From NCBI GenBank assembly GCA_963575745.1, contig CAUYUJ010011226.1, forward strand, positions 352,506-416,505: a DNA stretch of 64,000 nucleotides. The letters run 5' to 3'. This DNA is from Prorocentrum cordatum. Its lineage: Eukaryota; Sar; Dinophyceae; Prorocentrales; Prorocentraceae. Position numbers and translations under genes: made by a program. The notes under the pieces are model-generated. The model worked only from the letters and a program-made list of their open reading frames with translations. It searched no databases and had not been told where the DNA came from. This document shows positions 32,468 through 40,900 of this stretch, piece after piece (position 1 is the first letter of the stretch; the number at the start of each line of letters is the position of its first letter).

Positions 32468-33031
32468 TTAGTCTAAATTTCCCCCGGAAGACAAACCTCG
32501 GTTGAATGCTAGCTGCGATATACCTCCACTGCATCCACACAATTTCAGCATGTCAACCTTGTTGTGTCGTCCATAGCATAAAGTTGCAAGTGCGGAGAAT
32601 ACATCTGCGTAGGATTCAGCAGGTAGCCCCGCAAGTAATGTGATGCAAATTTCCTCTTCGCCATCACTTTCCGTGTCGGAGTCAAGGGGGGCGTCGGTGC
32701 AGTGCGCGCTACACCCGACACCTTTACGGTCATCTCCGCAGTCGTCGTTGCCTTCTTCGACTATCGTGGGTATCTTGCGCGCCTTGATGCCCGCTTTTTT
32801 GTCGGCCTTCTGTTTCGAATTTTGCTTGATTCGGGCATCGGTCGGCAGTGCTGTCTGCTGTTCAATCTCAGATGAACGTAGCGTCAGAAATTCGGGAATA
32901 GAGGGGGGCGCGCGGCCGCGCTCAATCGAAAGGGGAGGGAGACAATCGTCATCGACGAACGCAACTCGCCTTGGGCGTGGACGTGGGTCCTCCTGTCCGA
33001 TGAGAGCCGGTTCTGGCTGCTCACAGTACAA
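32468..33031 (-). pseudogene. Copia 2 N-terminal region and start of methyltransferase-like domain
   Basis: 187 codons. An acidic, Arg/Pro-containing N-terminus precedes a basic stretch (KQNSKQKADKKAGIKARKIP), an acidic run (DSDTESDGEEE) and then LKLCGCSGGISQLAFNRGLS. The last peptide resembles motif I (glycine-rich S-adenosylmethionine loop) of cytosine-type methyltransferases. The frame stops after LSSGGNLD at 32468, and the homologous reading continues in the next entry. No ATG-initiated start is certain. Confidence 0.5.
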
Positions 33032-33077
33032 CCGAGTACGTAGGTTTGTTGCGCCATCCGGTAACGGCGCATTGTAA

Positions 33078-33545
33078 TTGTACCCGATAGGCTGGTCCTG
33101 GATCTCGATGTCTTATATGATCTGACTGTCGCCCAGGTTCATCGTTGCCCGTCTTACGACATGGTCCCTTTCAGGGCCATTCTTAGGAGACTGAACGTAA
33201 GTTCGAGCTCCTTTACCCACTCGTGTGTGAATGCTAAGGTGTGCAGCACTCGTGTGGTCTCTTTGTTTTCTGTAAATCCACTTGATCAATCAATCTCGCG
33301 GCATGATTGCCAATGTTTTGTTTCGCCGTTCTGCCTTCTGAGCGCCTTGGCCATGCCCGCCCAATTCATGCTCAGCACGTTGAGCAAATCTCCCGACAGC
33401 TTGACGCGTGCATTTCCACAAATAGGTCGGGATGCGCGTGTAGGTAATTGCCTCTTGCAGATATGATCCGTTAGACAACTTACTTGAGGGGTCGCATTTC
33501 AAACCAGAATGGCAGCATCGCGTACGCATGACCTGCAAGTCGAGA
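33078..33545. other. Spacer upstream of Copia 2
   Basis: Could contain the 5' leader or terminal repeat of Copia 2. No motif is recognised and no matching sequence was found beyond its other end. Confidence 0.35.
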
Positions 33546-34107
33546 GTTAAGTGAGATACGCGTGCACTCAACGGAGGGAGAGGAGGAGAGGAGGGGACGA
33601 GAGAGGGACCAGGACAGGGCGAGGGTATTTTCATGGCAGCGTGGCGACGCGCATCTCCACCTGGGCGTGGGCCCTGACGGCTCACGCCCGACGCGAGCGC
33701 GTGGGCCCTGACGGACCGCGCGCTCGCGCTCTGGCACGCCTGCGGCCGCATGGCCAACGCGGGCGTCTGGGAGCACAGCGGGGTGGGTGGGCACCCGCGC
33801 GTCGGCCTGAGCCGAACGCTACGGACCCAAAATGGCTACCTGAGCCCACACCCCCTCCCACTTAACCTGCAGTCTACAACCAATCAGACTATACAAGTTA
33901 AGTGAGATACGCGTGCACTCAACGGAGGGAGAGGAGGAGAGGAGGGGACGAGAGAGGGACCAGGACAGGGCGAGGGTATTTTCATGGCAGCGTGGCGACG
34001 CGCATCTCCACCTGGGCGTGGGCCCTGACGGCTCACGCCCGACGCGAGCGCGTGGGCCCTGACGGACCGCGCGCTCGCGCTCTGGCACGCCTGCGGCCGC
34101 ATGGCCA
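33546..34107. repeat. 211-bp direct repeats (33546-33756 and 33897-34107) around a 140-bp segment
   Basis: Both copies begin gttaagtgagatacgcgtgc and end gcggccgcatggcca, spaced 351 bases apart, with no differences noticed by eye. The 140-bp segment between them (33757-33896) contains a spliced-leader-like sequence on the - strand. They lie just downstream (on the - strand) of the giant tyrosine-recombinase element. A repeat-unique-repeat arrangement resembles the B1-A2-B2 end of Ngaro/PAT-type elements, but the matching A1 at the other end was not found. Confidence 0.8.
33811..33848 (-). other. Degenerate spliced-leader-like sequence
   Basis: The - strand reads ggctcaggtagccattttgg, then gtccgtagcgttcggctcag. 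TAGCCATTTTGG is the core of the conserved dinoflagellate spliced leader; CCGTAGC and GGCTCAG words flank it, as in a damaged tandem leader relict. Its only - strand gene downstream within 1 kb is Copia 2. Confidence 0.4.
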
Positions 34108-34888
34108 CGTGAAGAGAGAACGCAGCCGCGCGCGCGGGGACGCCCAGCCCGAAGTGCGAGGGCGGACCCCGAGGCCGCGAGGACCTCGCGCGCGCGGCCA
34201 CTTGCCTGCAACCTTGAGGCCTTCCGCGCCCCGCGCACCCAGAGCGCGGGCGCGGCGCGTGCGCGAAGCGCGCAACAGAACGAGAAAAAGAGCGGCGCAT
34301 GATGCGCCGGGCGCAGAGCGCAAGTGTGGCCCCGCCCGCGCAGCGCGCAGGACGCGCTGCGCGGGCGGGCCCAGAAAGCGCGCGACGCGCGCGCCAAGTT
34401 CAAACAACCTCTCACTCACGGGCCTGGCCCGAGTAGCGGTCCGCCTCGATGGGCCACCGTCTTCAGCCCGCAGCCCGCGATGCCGCGGGCGCTGGCGTCG
34501 GGAGTGGGGTGCTCCACGCCTAGATGGATGGCGTGTTCCCCTGACGGTCGCGGCTCTCGTCGCCGCTGCGGTCTCCGCCGCGCTCACTGCGATCCCGGGG
34601 GCTGCCGCCATCGCCGCCCCTCGACGCGCGACCGCCCGCGCTGGGCCTGCCACGCTCGCTCCGGCCGCGGCTGCCCTGGTCGACCTTGGAGTGGCCGCCC
34701 TTGCCGCCCTTGTCGCCCTTGCCGCCGTTCTTGGTGCCCTTGGCGGCCTTGCCGGAGTGCTTGCCCTTGATCCTGCCGCCCTTGCCGCCCTTGTCGCCTG
34801 CGCCCTTGCCACGCCAGGCTGGGATCCCACCCCCGCCAGCGGCGGCCTCCGCAGCGGCCGCCGCAGCACGCCTCCGCTTTTTCTCCTG
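34108..34888. other. Spacer, 3' flank of the giant element
   Basis: Very GC-rich and open in many frames on both strands, with a gccgcccttgccgcccttgt tandem-like tract at about 34690-34800. No supported gene; possibly the 3' untranslated part of the element. Confidence 0.4.
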
Positions 34889-36025
34889 CTAGTACCAGCC
34901 GCCGCGGGGAGCGCGAAGCTGCCCAGCGTGCTTCCCGGTCTTACGCCGCGTGCGGCCGGGGGGGGTGTCGCCGCGCCGCGCCCACGCTGGGTCCCGCGCC
35001 AGGCTGCGGCTGGGCGACCTCTCGCGCTTGGGCCGGCCGCGGCTGGGCGACCTCTCGCGCTTGGGCCAGCTGAGGTCACCTGGCGGGCGGTCCCCCTCAG
35101 TCCCCGCGCCCGCGGCACCCGTGCTGGGGCGCTCTCCGTGGCCGGCACTGGGGCCCGGCGCCTCCCGCACGGTGTGGCCTCTCTGCCGGGCCTTCTCCAC
35201 CACCGTCTTGGGTTTGCCGAAGGCGACGCGGCAAGCCTCGCAGTAGCTCACGTCGCACCCCTTGCAGTGCCACCGCAGGGCTCCGCTGTTAGCTCCGCCC
35301 GCGGGGCGCATTTCGCAACCCCAACCGTCTCCCGGGTCAAAGGAGCTCCAGCGTATCTTGAGAGCGCACGTTGGGCAGGCAGGCGGCTGGATGGTCGGGC
35401 CATCCTCCCCGTCGCTGCCTGGGTCAGGGCCGCGAGGCCGGCTCGCCCACTCCGTGACCACCGTGCACGGGTCCGTCTTATAGAACCGATAGTTCGACCT
35501 CATGCACTCCCGCGCGCGCTTTGCATCAGCGCGGCGCTGGAACTCCACGAGCACACACGGCTCCCGCTTGTGGCGGTGGTCGTACAGGAAGGCGATGTGC
35601 TTGACGACCCCACAGGGCACGACCACCTGCCTGACCACCTCGGCGTCGACGTGGTGCGGCACCCGCTCGATGCGGATGATGGTCTCGCCCTCGTCGTGCT
35701 GGTCGCTGGGCTGCTGCTGGGCGCTCTGGCGCTGTTCCTCCTTGCGCCTACGGCGGCTCCTCGAGCGCGGCTGGCGCTGGGGTGGACCGTCCCCCGCGCC
35801 TGGCGTCGCCGTCTCCTCCACCTCAGTCTTCACCTCGAAGGACCGCGGCGGCGCTCCCCCGCTCTTGGGCTTCAGGACGGCCTCGCGCTTCACGACGTCG
35901 GCCCTCGGAGGTGCGCCCCCCGTCTTGGGCTTCAGGACGGCCTCCTCCTCCCGCCCCCTGCGCCCGCGATCGCGAGGCCCATCGCGCTCGCGATCGCGGC
36001 GCCTCGCGCGCGAGGGCGAGCGCAA
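34889..36025 (-). CDS. RRM + zinc-cluster + RS-repeat RNA-binding protein in element tail
   Basis: 378 codons whose first codon would be TTG; there is no ATG before residue 175. The frame is the same as that of the recombinase ORF, 21 bases after its TAG, and open between. An RS/DR-rich N-terminus holds two 13-residue tandem units (AVLKPK[T/S]GGAPPR at 29-41 and 49-61). The RRM spans 114-191 with RNP2 IIRIERVP and RNP1 PCVLVEFQ. A Cys cluster at 217-265 (CPTC, C, CKGC, CEAC) resembles a ZZ-type finger. The tail has two KRERSPSR repeats. SR-type RRM proteins act in splicing and RNA handling. Either it is a translational readthrough module of the element or a captured host gene. Confidence 0.65.
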   Translation of the reverse strand: MRSPSRARRRDRERDGPRDRGRRGREEEAVLKPKTGGAPPRADVVKREAVLKPKSGGAPPRSFEVKTEVEETATPGAGDGPPQRQPRSRSRRRRKEEQRQSAQQQPSDQHDEGETIIRIERVPHHVDAEVVRQVVVPCGVVKHIAFLYDHRHKREPCVLVEFQRRADAKRARECMRSNYRFYKTDPCTVVTEWASRPRGPDPGSDGEDGPTIQPPACPTCALKIRWSSFDPGDGWGCEMRPAGGANSGALRWHCKGCDVSYCEACRVAFGKPKTVVEKARQRGHTVREAPGPSAGHGERPSTGAAGAGTEGDRPPGDLSWPKRERSPSRGRPKRERSPSRSLARDPAWARRGDTPPGRTRRKTGKHAGQLRAPRGGWY

Positions 36026-36046
36026 GGGCGCAGGGCGCCTCTCACG

Positions 36047-37049
36047 CTAGCGGACCTCTTCGGCGAGGCGCTCCTGCCCCGGGGAGCGCGGGGGCCGTGG
36101 GCGCTCCGCTGGAGCGCCTTTGCTCTGGCGCCGCGCTGCAGCCTGGATGGCCGCTCGCGCCAGCGCCGCGGTCACGGCGTCCTCGCCCGGGTCGAGCACC
36201 GGGGCTGGGGCCGACCCCGCCTCGCCCCTGCTCGAGGCGTCCTCCACGTCGGTGAGCTCCACGACCGCCTCCGCGTCCACCGTGCGCATCATGTCGAGCA
36301 GCCCCTTGTTGTTCTTGCAGAGCTCGCGGAGCCCCGGCATGGGCTGCCCCTGGAACTGGGCCAAGGCGAGCGCCAGCTTGGCCGCCTGGCGCTGGACCTT
36401 GATATTCGGCCCCGCGCCCACTCCCCACGCGCCCCGCTTGCCGTCGACGAGCACCAGCTGGCCGTGGTCCTCGCTCGCCCCCGCGGCCAGGCAAGCCGCC
36501 GCGATGCACGGGGCTGCTTCGTGGTCGTGGTTGACCACCTCGACGAGGTCCTCGCTGTCCAGCTCGTCCACCACCGTGTACAGGATGTTGTGGGCGGCAC
36601 TCCGGAGCTCGTCCGACAGCGCGGCCCCCGAGACGACGACGCCGAGGGGGTTCACCGCCATGATGCTGTAGTCATGGCAGCGCGCCTTGCTCTGGTCCGG
36701 GGCCACCAGGCCCACCAGGAATCCCATGACGCACGCTGCCGAAGCGCGGGGCGGAGGCGCGGCTGGCGCGCGGGGCTGGGGTGCGCGCGCTGCTCGCGCG
36801 CCTCGCTCTGGAGTGGGGGGCGGCTGCGGATGAGAGGACCAAGAGGAGGCGGGCGTGCCTGGGGCGATCGGGGGCAGCGGCGAATAGGGACTCGAGGGCG
36901 AGAGGCCCACCGGGATACCCCCGCAACGCGAAGCCCCCGCCCCGAACCGAACACCTGTAGGACCCGCCTGCTGCTTCTCAACGCGCCCGCTAGCTCCTCG
37001 CCCTGGCTCGTATCTCACCGGCCCCTCCTCCCCTTCCCCCTCCATTTTT
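36047..37049 (-). CDS. Domain of unknown function after the recombinase
   Basis: Continuation of the recombinase frame. A Pro/Ala/Arg-rich linker is followed by a compact part with MGFLVGLVAPDQSKARCHDY, NPLGVVVSGAALSDELRSAA, LYTVVDELDSEDLVEVVNHD and NIKVQRQAAKLALALAQFQG. This alternating strand/helix composition looks like a folded domain, but I do not recognise it. The frame ends at TAG 36047-36049 after ERLAEEVR, and the next ORF continues in the same frame. Confidence 0.5.
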
Positions 37050-37921
37050 GACCCTGCTCGCGCCGAAGGGCGCGCCCAGGGGGGACGCCCGGGCGCCCAG
37101 GCCGGGCGCTCCGAGGGCCTCAGGTCGCTCCCAAACGGGGGCGGGTCGCTCCCGGCCAACCGGTCGGGGCGGGCGCTGGCCGTGACGCCGTCATCACCGC
37201 GGGCGTCCGGGGCCAGTAAGGCGTGACCTTCCGCCATGCCTCGGGCGAATGGAGCCTGACGCCGATGGTCCTCCCAGAGGTATCCATGGAAGGCGTCCGT
37301 GGACCACCTCCCGAACCTCTTGACCGCTTCCAGGTCGCGACAGGCGTGGTACAACGCCGTCGCGCCCCCGATGCGCAGGGAGTGGGATCCCATCTGGCCT
37401 GCGTCCACGCCACAGGCGGCAGCCGCGAGTTGGAGGAGCCCCTGCACCTCCTCCCGCATAATCGGGTGGCCATCGGGCCGGCGGAACAGGGGGAGCCCCG
37501 CCTCGGTTCCTCGTCCAAGCCGGTCCGGCAGCTCCCTCTGGAGGTTGGCCAGTGCGTCCACGACACACAACTCCACCCCCGAACGGTAATGGTTGCGCAC
37601 GCAACCCGCGTTAAACTGGTCCGTCTTGGACGACGTGATCGTCAACACTACCTCGTCGCAGTCGCTGAGCCATGCGCTGGGTGTACCCCCGCGCAGCCCC
37701 TGCACGTCCTGCCCACGCACCACCCGTCCCATGCTCCAGGAGCGGTCCTCCTGGACCAAATACTCCGACGCGCGGAGCATGAAGAAGTACCCCGTCATGA
37801 GCGCCGCCCATAAGATGGTCGCCTCTCGGCGCGTGGCCGTCCCGTGGGCGAACAAGTACTCGCGGAGCCAGCGCAACATCCGGGGCGTGGCCGGCAGCTT
37901 CCGCTTCGCCTTTCCGTCCCA
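37050..37921 (-). CDS. Element tyrosine recombinase, catalytic domain
   Basis: In the frame entered after 37922 (WDGKAKRKLPATPRMLRWL). Catalytic residues counted from Met at 37879: Arg36 in FFMLRASEYL, Lys85 in TSSKTDQ, His166 and Arg169 in GSHSLRIGG, Trp192 in RFGRWSTDAF, Tyr200 in HGYLWED. The full R-K-H-R-W-Y set has the spacing of phage-integrase-type recombinases. It would join the circular element DNA to the target through a Tyr-DNA intermediate, as in DIRS elements. The N-terminal arm-binding domain is encoded in the preceding frame, so function requires frameshifting, repair of an indel, or an assembly error. Confidence 0.78.
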
Positions 37922-37922
37922 G

Positions 37923-40900
37923 CGGCGGGAGTCCCTCGATCGTGGTCCAGGGCCGGCGCCGATCGGAGGTCACATCCCCAAACCCTGCCAGGGTATGGGC
38001 ATACCGAATGGCGAACAGGCGCTGGCGGATGGTCGTGGCCCGCCTCTTCATCACCTTGTACAGGTACACGACATACCGGATGAGGTCATCCTCATCCGTA
38101 AGGCGGGCGTCCCGAGTCTCCCCCTGGAGGTACGGGCTCCGGCCTCGGAGCCTCCGCCAGAGTACCCAGTTACGCCACCCGGCGCTGTAGTTGGCCCGCG
38201 TCCCTTCGGCGAGCTTGGCCAGCATCGCCTCGGTGGCGGTCGCATCCAGCTCGCGAGGGTCGGTGAGTTCACCCTGAACCCCTTTCGGGGCGCCCCCGCC
38301 GGCGTACCGCCAGGCCGCGGGCTTCACCAACGCGGGGGCAAGGGCACTGCGGGTACGCCGGCGCGTCTTGCGCGGGGGGCGCGCCTCGCCTCCCGCGCCG
38401 TCCGTGGCGCTCGGCCTGGGCGTCCCCGCGCCTTCCTGGGCAGCGAAGGTCACCGCCCCGACCCGCTCCCCGCCTGCCCCGTCCTCCCCGGCCGCGGTGG
38501 ACCGAGCGGTAGCAGGGGGGTCGAGCTGGTCCGCCAGCCGAGCAGTGTCGTCCGTCGTCTTCCCCGCCTCCAGCGCAGCCTCGAATGGCCCGCTTGGGCG
38601 GTCGGGGGCCTGAAGCCAGGCCTTTAGCCACAGCTTAACCATCTCGTCGTTAGCGAGTCGGTCGTAGTCGGGACCGACGCCAGCGCGCGCCCCGGGTGCC
38701 TCGCCTGCGCTTGCTGCCTCTACGGCCTGCCTCAGCAGACGCTCCGCCCACTGGAGCACCCAGCGGGCCGTGCGGCGCCGGAGCGCACGGGCGGCCTGCC
38801 GCATGCGCTCGGCGATCGGCATACCTCCAAGGCCCAGGCTATCCCACAGCTCCGCCGCGCCCCCTTGTGCGCACCAGATTTCTTTCGGGTGCAGGGCTCG
38901 CGCGGTCCAGCCGCCCTCGGACCCCTCCAGGATCAGGGTGTTCGCATAGCCCTTCAACGGGTCGGGCTTCGCCCGTGCCGTATGGCAGGGCCCGCGCGGA
39001 TCATGAATCACCGCGCGCTGGGCCCGCCCGCCTCCCGCGGGTTGCCACGTGCCGCGCGGCCAGGGCATCGTGCGATCCCCCGTCGTCGAGATCCGGGGGT
39101 CCACGAGCAATGTGCCGTTGTTGAGGTCCAGGCGAACCTCATCCAGCGGTGGCCGCCCTGCCTCTCTCCAGAGCTGGCAGAGGCCGCGTGGCTCCACGCA
39201 GGGCTGCCCCAGGGGGGGTACGAGGCTCGGCGCCCGAACCCGTTCTCCGCAACCCCAAACCTGGACCGCCCGCGCGCGTGCCGCGACGTCGCCGAAGTGC
39301 GTGCACAGAAGGCGCGTCTCCGGGGAGAGCGCTACATAGCCGAGGCGCCGCAAGCGCGCACCCAGCCGCGCTGCGGCGTAGTTGACGGGGGCGTCGAGCA
39401 ACACGGCCAGCGGCCGGATGGTGATCAGTAGACGCTCCAGGCCCGCCGCCTCGCGTCCACCGGGGTCCTCCGATAGTGACGCGCACAGCCGACGGATCCG
39501 CGGTGCCCCAGTGGGGTCCTTGGGGTGGTCGCCGTCGTCCGGGTCCCATCGGTCACCGACATCCCACGGCGCCAGCAGCGCCGACCCGCCGAGGCTCTCC
39601 CATGCCTCCCCGAAGGGGGGCCACGCGGTTCCCACCTCCAGCAGCCGCGCCCCCTCGACCTGCAGGGGGGCGTAGCGTGGTAGAGCCTCCCGGGCTCCCT
39701 TGACTTGGAGTGCGGCCGCGCGCCAGGGCCCATCGTCTCCTGGCATCCGCAGCTCGCGCTGGGCGGCCTCCTCCACCAGCTCGCCCCACGGTGCTGCCGG
39801 CGACAACTCGGTCCATCCGGCCTCCGCCATCCGCTGGCGCACCTCCTCCACCGTGGCTCGAGTCACGAAGTCGGCCAGCTCGTTGTGGTAAGTCCGTAAG
39901 TAAAGTCCGTCCAGGACCCGGAACTTGTACCGTAGCTCCAGCATGGCCAGGACTCGAAGCAGGTGGCGCGCCACCGCGTTCCGTGCCCGGCGGCGTCGCA
40001 GCCAACGGCTGACATTGCTGTTGTCAGTGACGTACGGCAATAGAAGCTGGAACCAGTCCGGGCCCTTCTCGGCCGCCAGGGCTATCAGGCACAGGAGTTC
40101 GACCACCGCGATGATCTCCCCCTCCCCCTGCCAGGTGACCCCGGGGGCGGAGCGGAGCGTCTCCAGGTAGGGAGCCGCCTCCGCCACGATGTACTCGCGC
40201 GAGGACCAGTCCAGCGCGCCGATCCGATCTAGGGTGGCATCGCCTCCCAGCCATCGCAGCTTGCCGAGCGCCCCCGGAAGCGCGAGGGCCTCGCGAAGGC
40301 CTAGCAGGCCCTCGAAGGAGGTCTCGAAGTTACCCTCGACAGGCATCTCAAAGCAGACGCGCAGCCAGTCCAGGGTCTGGTGCCAGTCGTCCCACGCAGC
40401 CTCTACCTGCTCGGGGTCGCCCGGCGGGTGGACGTAGGCCTGGCCTGGGTCGCCCGACAGCATCCGGTGGACCGCTGGGAGCTCCAGGCTCAGGGCTGGA
40501 GCTGCGCAGGCGCAGAACTGGCCGAGCCCACTAAGCTCCCTCGCGGTTCGCAGCCGTACCATGCGGCAGCCGAAGCTCAGCTCCGGCTCCGCCAGGAGGA
40601 AACGCATCTTCATGGCCTTGGGCTCCGGGAGTCCCACTCGCTCGCGCTCGAAGTCCATGCTGAGCCCCCAGATAATCTGAGTGGTGGAGGGCCCCCCCTC
40701 GGCGTCCCTCTTGCTGACGTTCACCGCTTCGGACCCGAATACCTCACGTATGGAAGCATCCAGTGCGTCGCAGGCCATCCATGGCCGGACCCCGATGTCG
40801 GGCTCCACCACCACAGGATCATCCATAAGCCACTCCGAGTGGAAGTGGGTGGTGTCGTGCCAGTGCGGCCCCCCAGGCCGATAGCTCTCGTGGAGCTCCC

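Larger units (their letters stand above)
27555..33077 (-). mobile_element. Copia-type retrotransposon 2 with methyltransferase-like domain, decayed
   Basis: Reading right to left: an acidic N-terminal protein, a methyltransferase-like domain, a gag/zinc region, integrase, a linker, reverse transcriptase and RNase H. The pieces are in long frames with few breaks, so it is younger or better preserved than Copia 1. Domains are listed separately. Base composition is less GC-rich than the giant element upstream. Terminal repeats were not found by eye. Confidence 0.78.

Noticed and set aside
33546-34107. 211-bp repeats as the LTRs of Copia 2
   Set aside because: Both copies are on the same side of the element and only 351 bases apart. 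No copy was seen near 27.5 kb.
33902-37051. 1049-codon + strand open frame
   Set aside because: It is antisense to the tyrosine recombinase and RRM frames, which have intact catalytic and RNP motifs. Its composition (Ala/Leu/Arg/Val) is that of a GC-rich antisense shadow, and it starts inside the 211-bp repeat.
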